This document shows, in pieces, positions 18,120 to 26,568 of a DNA stretch of 64,000 nucleotides. The notes beneath the pieces are model-generated. The model did no database searches, was not told the origin of the DNA, and saw nothing but the letters and a program-made list of their open reading frames with translations. Made by a program: the position numbers and the translations under genes. Every line of letters begins with the position of its first letter. Positions within the stretch are counted from its first letter, which is position 1. The stretch spans positions 124,001-188,000 of the forward strand of contig NZ_JAOPHT010000006.1 of NCBI RefSeq assembly GCF_025515305.1, read 5' to 3'. Origin of the DNA: Roseicyclus sediminis (GTDB lineage: Bacteria; Pseudomonadota; Alphaproteobacteria; Rhodobacterales; Rhodobacteraceae).

Positions 18120-18803
18120 ATGCAGTTGAAGATTGCCAGCTACAACATCCGCAAGGCCGTCGGCCGCGACCGGCGGCGCGACCCGGCCCGCATCCTGGGG
18201 GTGCTTTGCGAACTCGACGCCGACGTGGTGGTCCTGCAGGAAGCGGACCGGCGGCTTGGCGCGCGCCCGACGGCGATCCCCCGCAACCTGATCGCGCTCG
18301 AAACGGACTACGTGGTCGCGGACGTGGCGCGCAACGACGTCAGCCTCGGCTGGCATGGAAACGCGATACTGGTTCGCCGCGGCATCGAAATCGGGCAGAC
18401 CGGGCATATCGAACTGCCCGGTCTCGAACCGAGGGGCGCGGTGCTGGCCGAGATCGCCGGGATGACCGTCATCGGCACCCATCTGGGGTTCCTGCGCCGG
18501 TGGCGGCACCTGCAGATGAACGCCATTCTCCGGTACGTCGCGGACCGGCCGGCACGCACGCTGATTGCCGGCGACTTCAACGAATGGTCCGACATTCGAG
18601 GTTTCGACCCGTGGGAACAGGACTTCAGCATCCTATATCCCGGCCGGAGCTTTCCGACCCCGAGGGCCATCGCCTCGCTTGACGGCATTGCCCACGGCGC
18701 GGCGATCGCCGTGCAGCGGCATGGCGTCCTGCGCAGCCCCAAGGCGCGGACCGCGTCGGATCATTTCCCGATCTGGGCGACGGTCGAGACCGCAGGCTCC
18801 TAG
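18120..18803 (+). CDS. Endonuclease/exonuclease/phosphatase-fold hydrolase
   Basis: 227 residues from ATG 18120 (MQLKIASYN). It shows the ordered motifs of the fold: SYNIRKAVGRDRRRDPARI at the N-terminus, VVVLQEAD (metal ligand Glu), GTHLGFLRRWRHLQ (catalytic His), AGDFNEW (Asp/Asn pair) and a terminal SDHFPIWA (general-base Asp-His). The family includes DNases and phosphodiesterases acting on lipids. Divergence from the cardiolipin synthase-like gene favours a phospholipid-related role, but this is not proven. Confidence 0.85.
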   Translation: MQLKIASYNIRKAVGRDRRRDPARILGVLCELDADVVVLQEADRRLGARPTAIPRNLIALETDYVVADVARNDVSLGWHGNAILVRRGIEIGQTGHIELPGLEPRGAVLAEIAGMTVIGTHLGFLRRWRHLQMNAILRYVADRPARTLIAGDFNEWSDIRGFDPWEQDFSILYPGRSFPTPRAIASLDGIAHGAAIAVQRHGVLRSPKARTASDHFPIWATVETAGS

Positions 18804-19044
18804 GCTGCGGGCGCGACATACGTCGGGGCGAGGCACTGGCGTCCACCACGCTGTCGCACGCGCGCATTGCACACCGGCAAGCCGGCGCTGATTGGCGTCG
18901 TCTCTTTGCCGAGAGCGCAAACGCCTTCATCGAAGCGCGCGGCAGGACGGATGCCTCACCGCGTTCTCCGACGGACGCGGCCTGATCCCCCGCCGCTTTG
19001 GCGAGCTGCCAAGACGCCAACGGCGGCAAGTGCGGCCCGACCCG

Positions 19045-19650
19045 TCACGGACGGGCGAACACCGACAAGGCAAGGGTCAACATCTCGCGGATGCTTGCCG
19101 GATCCTCGCCCGAGGCCCGCTGGGTGATGGCAAGGGCGACCTGCTCGCCAAGGTACTTCGCCCCGGGCCCCAACGACAGCCCGACGGGCAACTCTCCGGC
19201 TTCGCGGCAGGATTCAAGGAAGCTCTCGTAGGCCGCATGCGCGGCCCGGTCCAGTTCCTCCACCCGCGCACGGGTTTCGGGACCAAGCCGGTGCTTGCCC
19301 GCACGCATCTTGTAGAACAGGCACCCGGTTTCCATCCGAGGATCCGCGCTGGCGAAATCGATCAGGGCTTCGAGCGTGTCCTTCAATCCCCTCCCGCCAT
19401 GGAGAATTGCGAACACGTCCGACAGCACCCTTTCGGCGTAGCTGTCGAGGGCCGCGCGCATCAGCCCGTCCTCGCTCCCGAACTCCCGGTAGAGCGACGG
19501 TTTCGAGACACCTGCCAACTGGCAGATCGCATTGACCGACACGTCAGCCGGGTCGTCCCTCCAATAGGCGGCTACCGCGATGTCGAGCACCTTGTCGGCG
19601 TCCATCGTCTTCGGACGGCCGCGCGCGGGTTTCGGATCCGTATCATTCAT
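19045..19650 (-). CDS. TetR/AcrR-family repressor
   Basis: 201 residues from ATG 19650 (MNDTDPKPARGRPK). An AT-hook-like GRP segment precedes a helix-turn-helix at about residues 30-62 (VSVNAICQLAGVSKPSLYREFG). The C-terminal half is a helical ligand domain with METGCLFYKM. It faces a decayed dehydrogenase gene across a promoter region holding two identical-pattern operators. Its original target may now be that pseudogene or the SnoaL-like gene beyond it. Confidence 0.86.
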   Translation of the reverse strand: MNDTDPKPARGRPKTMDADKVLDIAVAAYWRDDPADVSVNAICQLAGVSKPSLYREFGSEDGLMRAALDSYAERVLSDVFAILHGGRGLKDTLEALIDFASADPRMETGCLFYKMRAGKHRLGPETRARVEELDRAAHAAYESFLESCREAGELPVGLSLGPGAKYLGEQVALAITQRASGEDPASIREMLTLALSVFARP

Positions 19651-19655
19651 TTTGT

Positions 19656-19712
19656 TACCGCATGGTATTTTATGTCTTGACGAGCCGTTCTTATTATTCG
19701 TACCAGTCGGTA
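19656..19712. promoter_or_regulatory. Two TetR-type operators, pattern TACC-N4-GGTA
   Basis: TACCGCATGGTA at 19656-19667 and TACCAGTCGGTA at 19701-19712, 45 bp apart start to start. Both are dyads and lie between the divergent tetR start and the dehydrogenase remnant. Flanking TTTGTTACCG and CGGTAACAAA also form an outer inverted repeat (19651-19660 and 19708-19717). Confidence 0.7.
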
Positions 19713-19740
19713 ACAAAGAGCTCAAGCCGGAGATCGAGCG

Positions 19741-20060
19741 ATGCCCGACGAAAAAGGAACCGTGGTCGTGACGGGAGCCAGCAGCGGCTTCGGAGCCGCG
19801 GCGGTGCGTGCCTTCGCCGTTTCCGGGGACTGCATATGGGGCACAAGGCGCGACCCTGCGGGGCGCGGCGCCGGTAGGAATACGGCGCTTGGGGCCTGTT
19901 CGCCGCGCATCGCCGACCCCGCCCGGGCAAACGGCCGGCCCGCACGCTTGTCGGCAACACCTGGGGCGCGAACCCAATGAACGCCTTCGCCCCACCGCGC
20001 CGGGACGCGCTTCTGAAGGCCATGCAGCGCGATACCGCACTGGGCGGTGCCGACGCCTGA
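19741..20060 (+). pseudogene. Short-chain dehydrogenase/reductase remnant with internal deletion
   Basis: The first 37 codons from ATG 19741 read as an SDR N-terminus: a strand then the nucleotide-binding motif TGASSGFG. The frame then loses sense. A typical SDR C-terminus resumes in another frame at about 19923-20060 (RPARTLVGNTWGANPMN, then LLKAMQRD near the end). The whole span is about 320 nt, where an intact gene needs about 750. A large internal deletion plus frame change fits best. It follows directly after the TetR operators, so it was probably the original target gene. Confidence 0.65.
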
Positions 20061-20120
20061 CCGTTTGGGCGCTGGATGCGCCCTCCCCCTTTTCCACCCC
20101 CCTCAAAAGGAGAACTCCCC

Positions 20121-20594
20121 ATGAGAAAGACCGTCGCAACTCTCGCCATCGCCTGCGCAACGCTCGCCGGCCCTGCTCTCGCGGGCGACATCGACACGGT
20201 GCGCGCGTTCTACGCAGACATCCTCAGCGATCCTTCGGGGACGACGGAGGAACGCTACTTCGAGCTTTTCTCGCCCGATGTCGTTTCGATCCCGACACCG
20301 CCAGGCGGCGAGGGCGCGCAGGGCATGCTCAACACCATCGCCTACCTCGGACAGGTCGTGCCCGACCTCACGTGGGAGCCGCAGGAGATCATCGAGACGG
20401 GAGACAACCGCTTCGTCGTGCGAGGGCTTGCCCGGGGAACGCCGGTCGGGCCGTTCTTCGGCGTCGACCCGGCGACGGGCAGAAGCTTCGAGATCATGTC
20501 GATCGACATCGTCACCGTCGAGGATGGCCGCATCGCGCATGTCTACCACCTCGAGGACTGGACAGGCGCCATCGCACAACTGACCGCCGAGTAA
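20121..20594 (+). CDS. Secreted SnoaL-like / ester-cyclase-fold protein
   Basis: 157 residues from ATG 20121, with GGAG 8-9 nt upstream. A signal peptide covers residues 1-21 (ends AGPALAG). The mature part has the SnoaL/NTF2-like pattern: a helix FYADILSDP, a pocket strand VVSIPTPPGGEGAQGM, then VPDLTWEPQEIIETGDNRFVVRG and a closing strand GRIAHVYHLEDW. These proteins are often accessory or lack a known substrate. It may once have been cotranscribed with the upstream dehydrogenase. The function is not known. Confidence 0.75.
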   Translation: MRKTVATLAIACATLAGPALAGDIDTVRAFYADILSDPSGTTEERYFELFSPDVVSIPTPPGGEGAQGMLNTIAYLGQVVPDLTWEPQEIIETGDNRFVVRGLARGTPVGPFFGVDPATGRSFEIMSIDIVTVEDGRIAHVYHLEDWTGAIAQLTAE

Positions 20595-20602
20595 GCGCGG
20601 CT

Positions 20603-20633
20603 GGGTTCGGCGTCTCGCTGAGGGGCCGAACCC
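20603..20633 (+). terminator. Hairpin after the SnoaL-like gene
   Basis: GGGTTCGGC (20603-20611) pairs perfectly with GCCGAACCC (20625-20633) over a 13-nt loop, 9 nt after the stop, followed by GTTT. It could be a weak intrinsic terminator. Confidence 0.5.
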
Positions 20634-20670
20634 GTTTCATCCCCCGCCCCCTTTTCGCAGGACGTGTTTA

Positions 20671-21204
20671 ATGTCGATTTCACAGATATCCGCCATAGGG
20701 CTCCTGCTTTGCCTGGCTCCCGCCCTGGTTCATGGCGTCGAGGTCTTGCGCCCGCTCTGGGCACGCTGGGTGGTGAATTGGGTTCTTCCCCTCTTCGCGC
20801 CCGGCCTCCCGAGGGCGTCGAAGGCCCTGACGCACGAAGATCAGCTCGCGATGCTGGATGCCGCACTGGGCGCGTCGCCTCCGCAAAAGTCGCCCGCAGG
20901 GGCAGACTACATCTTCCTGATGCTGTTCGAGCAGCGACAGGGGGCACTTGCGTTTCTGGCGGTGGCGGCAGGGGCGATCTACGCCCTGACTTTGCCGCTG
21001 GCCGATCGCCATGCCCTGCACTTCGTCTTCGCGGTCATGGCGGCGCTGTTCACATTGGTGAATGCGAACCAGGCAGGTCTCCCCGCGTTCGGGCAGCATC
21101 CAAGGATCTCACGGAACGGACGTCATGTCGGATTGGTCTTTGCACCGTTCTGGGCGGTCGTCGCGGTGTTGAACGGACTGGCCTTCGCGGCCTCGGCGGG
21201 GTGA
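20671..21204 (+). CDS. Unknown integral membrane protein
   Basis: 177 residues starting MSISQISAIGLLLCLAPALV, with CAGGA about 10 nt upstream of ATG 20671. There is an N-terminal membrane helix (about 5-25), a soluble stretch rich in Ala/Leu, then three further helices (about 88-112, 115-130 and 153-175). No family is recognised. It lies on the same strand as the SnoaL-like gene, 38 nt after that gene's terminator-like hairpin. Confidence 0.6.
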   Translation: MSISQISAIGLLLCLAPALVHGVEVLRPLWARWVVNWVLPLFAPGLPRASKALTHEDQLAMLDAALGASPPQKSPAGADYIFLMLFEQRQGALAFLAVAAGAIYALTLPLADRHALHFVFAVMAALFTLVNANQAGLPAFGQHPRISRNGRHVGLVFAPFWAVVAVLNGLAFAASAG

Positions 21205-21607
21205 TGGAACGCCTGGTTTCCTCCGTCACGCCTGCTCTGCCCCTCCCTTTACCCACCTGACGGTGCCGGAATCGGTGGTCTCGCGCTCCATCGCATTGGA
21301 AAGACAAGGTTCCCCGGAGGGTCCTTTCCGCCACCGAAACCGCCATTGAAGGGCGGCGCACGGGGCAAGCGGACGGGATCGACAGCATGTTGCCGCGCCC
21401 AATTCTGATTATTTTTCAGGCAAAGTGCTGGATTTTCGGCGCTTTGGCTCCAGTTCGACCCGGATAGCACGTGCGGCCGGGAGCGCGGCTTGCGCCCCTG
21501 ACGTCCCGCGCCGAGCGTTTGCCGAGAAACACGCAGGGACGCCATGCGCCTGGCAGACCCGGCGGCATCCGGGGTTCGCGACGGGGGGGAGCCAGTTGGA
21601 AAACCGA
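21205..21607. other. 403-nt gap, no gene seen
   Basis: Open frames here are short antisense frames or upstream extensions of the following thiamine-diphosphate enzyme. The stretch presumably carries that operon's promoter. A G-rich run at 21583-21591 may be a ribosome-binding site for an alternative TTG start at 21596. Confidence 0.5.
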
Positions 21608-23284
21608 ATGAACGGCGCGCAGGCAATGGTGCGCAGTCTCGAAGCCCACGGCGTCAGCCACATTTTCGGGCTGTGCGGCGACACGACCTTGCCGTTCTAC
21701 GATGCGATGCGCCAACTCGACCATTCGATCAGGCATGTGCTGACCCGGGACGAACGCAGCGCGGCCTACATGGCGGACGCCTTCTCGCGCGTAACGGGTC
21801 GGGTCGGGGTCTGCGAAGGGCCCTCGGGGGGCGGCGCGACCTATATCCTTCCCGGGCTGATCGAGGCGAACGAAAGCTCCTACGCGGTGCTGGGGATCAC
21901 GACCGATGTCTCGGTGGCGTCCTATGGCCGCTATCCGCTGACCGAAGTGGACCAGAATGCCCTGATGGCGCCCCTGACGAAGTGGAACACCGTGATCACG
22001 CGCGCCGATCACATCCCCCGGATGGTGCGGAAAGCGTTTCGCGCCATGACGACCGGGCGATCCGGGGCCGCGCATCTCGGTCTTCCCTACGACATCCAGT
22101 ACGACCCCGTCCCCGAGGAGGAGATCTGGGCCGACCCCGAGCTGGCGCGGTATCCCGCCTACCGAACGGGGCCCGACCCCGACGCGGTCCGGGCGGCGGC
22201 GGAGGCCATCCTCTCGGCGCGGGCGCCCCTGATCGTGTGCGGAGGCGGCGTCGTGATCTCGGGCGCGATGGCTGCGCTCGACCTCCTGGCGAGAAGGCTC
22301 GACATTCCCGTCGCCACCTCGATTTCCGGACAGGGCAGCCTGCCCGAGACACACCCGAACTGCGTCGGGGTTGTCGGCTCGAACGGCGGCACGGACGAAA
22401 CCTGGGAGGCGATGGCCGGCGCGGACCTCGTGATCTTCATGGGCTGCCGCGCGGGTTCGACGACGACGTCGCGCTGGGAGGCCCCCCGCGTGGGAACCCG
22501 GATCGTGCATTTCGACGTCGATCCGATGGTCATCGGCGCCGTGCTGCCCACGGAAGTCGGCGTGGTTGGCGATCTGCGACTGGCCCTTGATGCGCTGAAC
22601 GCGGAACTCGACCGCATGGAAACCGCGACGGGCTTCGGCGGGGCCGGGACCGCCGCCGACATCCGGCGGCGCAAGTTCGAGCGCTTTGACGCGCTCGCGC
22701 GGTCGGACGAATTTCCCATTCGCCCGGAACGTGTGATCGCAACCCTTCAGCGTTGCCTGCCGGAGGACGCGACGATCGTGTCGGACCCGGGCACCTCCTG
22801 TCCCTATCTCTCGGCCTATTACACGCTTCCCCGGGCCGGACGCCATTTCATCACCAACAGGGCGCACGGCGCTCTGGGCTACTCCCTGTCGGCGGCGCTC
22901 GGCGCGTGGTTCGGCGCGCCGGACCGCAAGACGGTCGCGCTGATGGGCGACGGATCGTTCGGGTTCACCTGCGGCGAGCTTGAAACGGTGACGCGCACCG
23001 GCGCGCCGATCACGTACATCGTGCTTTCGAATTCAAGCTTCGGCTGGATCAAGGCGAGCCAGCGCGATGACTGCGACGCCCGCTACTACAACGTCGATTT
23101 CCAGCGGAGCGACCACGCGACCGTGGCGTCCGGGTTCGGCGTGAAATCGTGGAGCGTGGCCGATCCGCAGAAACTGGAAGGCGTCCTGCGCGAGGCCCTC
23201 GCGCACGACGGTCCGACGCTGGTCGACGTCATCTGCCAGCCGCTCGAAGAAGCTCAAGCCCCCGTCCGTCGCTGGATGGGATAA
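21608..23284 (+). CDS. Thiamine-diphosphate-dependent enzyme, acetolactate synthase-like
   Basis: 558 residues with the three-domain layout of the family. The N-terminal pyrimidine-binding domain has the catalytic Glu49 (RDERSAAYMADAFSRVTGRV), the middle domain contains APLIVCGGGVVISGA, and the C-terminal domain has the diphosphate motif GDGSFGFTCGELET (about 446-459) ending NSSFGW. The start ATG 21608 is chosen, though TTG 21596 has the better ribosome-binding site. It precedes a complete TTT transporter, so it probably decarboxylates or ligates the imported acid. Relatives include acetolactate synthase, sulfoacetaldehyde acetyltransferase and benzoylformate decarboxylase; the substrate is undetermined. 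Confidence 0.82.
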   Translation: MNGAQAMVRSLEAHGVSHIFGLCGDTTLPFYDAMRQLDHSIRHVLTRDERSAAYMADAFSRVTGRVGVCEGPSGGGATYILPGLIEANESSYAVLGITTDVSVASYGRYPLTEVDQNALMAPLTKWNTVITRADHIPRMVRKAFRAMTTGRSGAAHLGLPYDIQYDPVPEEEIWADPELARYPAYRTGPDPDAVRAAAEAILSARAPLIVCGGGVVISGAMAALDLLARRLDIPVATSISGQGSLPETHPNCVGVVGSNGGTDETWEAMAGADLVIFMGCRAGSTTTSRWEAPRVGTRIVHFDVDPMVIGAVLPTEVGVVGDLRLALDALNAELDRMETATGFGGAGTAADIRRRKFERFDALARSDEFPIRPERVIATLQRCLPEDATIVSDPGTSCPYLSAYYTLPRAGRHFITNRAHGALGYSLSAALGAWFGAPDRKTVALMGDGSFGFTCGELETVTRTGAPITYIVLSNSSFGWIKASQRDDCDARYYNVDFQRSDHATVASGFGVKSWSVADPQKLEGVLREALAHDGPTLVDVICQPLEEAQAPVRRWMG

Positions 23285-23335
23285 CCGACGCACCTTAACG
23301 ATGGGTGCACGACAACACAGGGAAAGGATGTCAAC

Positions 23336-24319
23336 ATGATCACACGCAGGACTGGACTGGCGGTAGCGGGCTTTCTGCTCGCACTTCCGATGGCAGGTGC
23401 CGTATCCGCGCAAAGCTACCCGGAAAACGACATCACCCACATCATGCCGTGGAGCGCGGGCGGGGGCACCGACACCGTCATGCGCACCTTCATGAACTTC
23501 GCCGAACAGCAGCTCGGCGTCGGCATCAACACCCAGAACATCACCGGCGCGCAAAGCGGCATCGGGACGATGCGGCTCATGCGCTCCCGGCCTGACGGCT
23601 ACACGATCGGCTCGCTGACATGGGACAGCGTCATCACGGTGCCCTACTACAACCTCGTGCCGGGCTACGACACCAATGACCTGACCTACCTCGCCTCGGT
23701 CACGATCCACCCGACCGTGCTTGCCGTCGCGGCCGACTCGCCCTTCGAAACGCTGGAGGATTTCATCGCCGCCGCAGAAGCCGCGCCCGGTGAGCTCTCG
23801 ATCTCGAACGTCGGCCTCGGCGGGGTCTGGCACCTGCCGGCGCTGGACTTCGCCGCCGCGGCGGGGATCGAGGTCAACCACGTCCCCTATCCCGACGGGT
23901 CCGGACCGCAGCGCGAGGCCCTGCTGTCGGGCGAGACCGACGCGGCCTCGGTCAACCTGGCCACCGTGTTCCCGGCGGTCCAGACCGGACAGGTTCGCGT
24001 CCTCGGCGTCATGGACGCCGAACGCAGCGATTTCCTGCCCGACGTGCCCACCCTTCTCGAGCAGGGCTATGACGTCGTCTGGGGAAGCTTCCGGCTGGTC
24101 GCGGCACCGGCCGGAATCGGAGAGGAAGAGCGCGCAAGGCTGGAAAGCGCCTTCGCCGCCGTCTTCGAGATGGAGGAGTTCCAGCAGCGCGCCGAGGAGA
24201 CCGCCATGGGCGCGGTCTACATGAACGCCGAGGAAACCGCGGCCTACGTCGCGGCATCGCAGGCCAAGGCCTTCGCCCTGATCGACAGCCTGGTCGAGCA
24301 AGGCATTCTCGAACGGTAA
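23336..24319 (+). CDS. tctC: TTT-family solute-binding protein (TctC-like)
   Basis: 327 residues with a signal peptide ending near residue 26 (AVSAQS). The family pattern is visible: ITHIMPWSAGGGTDTVMRTF at the ligand-site start, GTMRLMRSRPDGYTIG, and a later VPTLLEQGYDVVWGSFR. It binds a carboxylate in the periplasm for TctAB. GGAAAGGATG lies upstream of ATG 23336. It sits in the operon TPP enzyme-tctC-tctB-tctA and is separated from tctB by a strong hairpin. Confidence 0.9.
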   Translation: MITRRTGLAVAGFLLALPMAGAVSAQSYPENDITHIMPWSAGGGTDTVMRTFMNFAEQQLGVGINTQNITGAQSGIGTMRLMRSRPDGYTIGSLTWDSVITVPYYNLVPGYDTNDLTYLASVTIHPTVLAVAADSPFETLEDFIAAAEAAPGELSISNVGLGGVWHLPALDFAAAAGIEVNHVPYPDGSGPQREALLSGETDAASVNLATVFPAVQTGQVRVLGVMDAERSDFLPDVPTLLEQGYDVVWGSFRLVAAPAGIGEEERARLESAFAAVFEMEEFQQRAEETAMGAVYMNAEETAAYVAASQAKAFALIDSLVEQGILER

Positions 24320-24325
24320 TCGCCG

Positions 24326-24359
24326 GCAGCGCGCCGCATCCAGACTTGCGGCGCGCTGC
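24326..24359 (+). other. Strong stem-loop between tctC and tctB
   Basis: Perfect 13-bp arms (GCAGCGCGCCGCA and TGCGGCGCGCTGC) around an 8-nt loop, starting 7 nt after the tctC stop, without a following T-run. It probably protects the abundant tctC transcript 3' end or partially terminates, lowering expression of the membrane subunits. The urtA-urtB gap has the same arrangement. Confidence 0.75.
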
Positions 24360-24392
24360 GACTTCACCGGAACAGGGATCGAGGATTGCCGA

Positions 24393-24899
24393 ATGCGCCC
24401 GTTTGAACGTTTCAATTCCCAGGCGGTGTTTGCCGTGGGTCTAATCCTGTTCGCGACCGTATATGCGAGCCAGATCCCGAAGCTTGGCATTCCGTTCGCC
24501 CGGTCGGGAGAACCCGGCGCTTCGTTCTTTCCGATCGTGCTCGTCGTCATTCTCTATGTGGCGGCGTTCCGCGTGCTCAGCGCCGAGCTTCGCCGGACGG
24601 TCGATGCGCAAACCGATGCCCCCCTGCCCTCGGAGACGGTGCCGCGGATTGGCCTGGTGGGCCCGCTCGTTCTCATCGTCCTGACCGTCCTGTTCATCGT
24701 CGCACTGCCGACGCTTGGCTATTTCGTCGCCGCGGCGGTCTATACCTTCGGTGTTGCCGCGTTCTTCAACTACGAGGAGACGGGACGACCCTGGCGCGCG
24801 ATTGGCCAGTCGGTGCTGACGGCAGCTGCAATCACGGTCTTCGGCTGGCTGTTCTTCGACGTCTTCTTCGGCCTGTCGCTTCCCGGCTGGGACCTTTAG
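24393..24899 (+). CDS. tctB: TTT-family small membrane subunit (TctB-like)
   Basis: 168 residues with four predicted membrane helices (about 12-28, 43-60, 88-106 and a final pair around 112-160), as in TctB proteins. There is no strong sequence signature, which is normal for this subunit; identity comes from size, topology and position. It ends 4 nt before tctA. Confidence 0.82.
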   Translation: MRPFERFNSQAVFAVGLILFATVYASQIPKLGIPFARSGEPGASFFPIVLVVILYVAAFRVLSAELRRTVDAQTDAPLPSETVPRIGLVGPLVLIVLTVLFIVALPTLGYFVAAAVYTFGVAAFFNYEETGRPWRAIGQSVLTAAAITVFGWLFFDVFFGLSLPGWDL

Positions 24900-24903
24900 G
24901 GCC

Positions 24904-26406
24904 ATGGGGGAACTCTTCGGCGGCTTTGCCACGCTGTTCACGCCGTGGCCTTTCCTCTACCTGCTCGGCGGCTTTCTCATGGGGCTGGTCTTCGGGGCCA
25001 TTCCCGGGCTCACCGCGACGCTCGCCATCGCGCTTCTGCTGCCGTTCACCTTCGGCATGGAGGTCACCCATGCCCTGATCATGGTCATGGGGATCTACAT
25101 GGCCGGGATCTACGCGGGATCCATCACCGGCATCACGGTCAACATCCCCGGCGCGCCATCGGGCGCCATCACCAGCATCGACGGCCACGCCCTGATGAAA
25201 CAGGGGCACGGCGCGCAGGCCCTGAGCCTCGACGCCTTCGCCTCATCGGTCGGCGGAATGATCGGCGCGATCGTCCTGATGCTTCTGGCCGAGCCGATCA
25301 GCGACCTGGCACTGTTGCTGCAGACGCCGGACAAGTTCGGGCTTGTCCTGATGGCGGTGGTCACGGTGACCATCGTGGCGCGCGGCTCCCTTTGGCGCGC
25401 GATCATCGCGACGACACTGGGACTGATGATCTCGACCATCGGGATCGACCCGATGGTTCCCCAGGGGCGCTTCGATTTCGGCAGCTACTACCTCATCGAG
25501 GGGATCGGCCTGCTGCCCGCCGTGATCGGCCTGTTCGCGGTCTGCGAGTTGCTGGCCCAGGGAAGCCTGCCGGCACGCGCCGCGCTCGGGCAGATCGTGG
25601 GCAAGATGCCGAGGCTGCGAAATCGCGACTTCATTCCCGATTTCAAGACGATCCGCGAAATCGGCGCGTTCACCTATATCAAGAGCTCGATCATCGGCGT
25701 GCTGATCGGCATGCTTCCGGGCGGCGGCGCGTCGATGGCGTCCTTCATCTCCTATGCCGAGGCAAAACGGGCCTCGAAACGACCCGAGGAATTCGGAAAC
25801 GGATCCCACGAGGGGCTGGCGGCCTCGGAATCCGCCAACAACGCGATGTGTGGCGGCGCGATCATTCCGCTCTTGACCCTCGGCATCCCCGGCGATGCCG
25901 TGACGGCGATCATCTTCGGGGTCCTGCTCCTGCACGGGCTTGTGCCCGGTCCGGGATTGCTGGACGCCCACGCCGCGACGATCGCCCCGATGTTCGCGGC
26001 GCTGTTCGTCGCCTCGCTGCTCGTGATGGTCTCGGTCCTGCTGTTCGGGCCCTTGTACATGCGCGTCGCGCGGATCAACCGAGGTATCCTCTACGCCTTC
26101 ATCGCGCTGGTCTCGATGGTCGGGGTCTATGCCTCGTCGTTCTCCTCCTTCCAGATGTGGATGGCGCTGGCGATCGGCGCGTTCGCCTTTGGCCTGCGCA
26201 GGTTCGGCTATCCGATCGTGCCGATGCTCATGGGGGTCATCCTCGGGCCGTACCTGGAGGAATTCCTCCGCCGCTCGCTCATCGTGTCCCAGGGTGACCC
26301 GCTGGTGTTCATCACCAGCCCGGGAAGTGCCGTTTTCCTCGCGATGACGCTTGTCTTCATCTGGCTGCTGCGGATCAGGCCCGCGATGGCCAAGAGCGGG
26401 CGCTAG
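24904..26406 (+). CDS. tctA: TTT-family large permease (TctA-like)
   Basis: 500 residues, about twelve membrane helices. It has the family motifs GAIPGLTATLAIALLLPFTF (about residues 36-55) and the internally repeated GMLPGGGASMASFISYAEAKR (about 265-285), followed by ESANNAMCGGAIIPLLTLGIPGD (split across a helix break). It is the transport subunit, using ion gradients to import the acid captured by TctC. It is the last gene of the operon. Confidence 0.93.
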   Translation: MGELFGGFATLFTPWPFLYLLGGFLMGLVFGAIPGLTATLAIALLLPFTFGMEVTHALIMVMGIYMAGIYAGSITGITVNIPGAPSGAITSIDGHALMKQGHGAQALSLDAFASSVGGMIGAIVLMLLAEPISDLALLLQTPDKFGLVLMAVVTVTIVARGSLWRAIIATTLGLMISTIGIDPMVPQGRFDFGSYYLIEGIGLLPAVIGLFAVCELLAQGSLPARAALGQIVGKMPRLRNRDFIPDFKTIREIGAFTYIKSSIIGVLIGMLPGGGASMASFISYAEAKRASKRPEEFGNGSHEGLAASESANNAMCGGAIIPLLTLGIPGDAVTAIIFGVLLLHGLVPGPGLLDAHAATIAPMFAALFVASLLVMVSVLLFGPLYMRVARINRGILYAFIALVSMVGVYASSFSSFQMWMALAIGAFAFGLRRFGYPIVPMLMGVILGPYLEEFLRRSLIVSQGDPLVFITSPGSAVFLAMTLVFIWLLRIRPAMAKSGR

Positions 26407-26568
26407 CGTGGCCAGCCCCCCAGGGGTGACCGCCATGAAACGGATCAATCCCGCATTTCCGGGCGCAGTCCACGGCGCGCTCTGCCGTGCCGACGGCGCC
26501 CCGGCCGCAACGCGGACCTTGCGGCCGTTGGCTGCACGCGCAAATCCGTCAAGGGGCGAGCGCCCACG

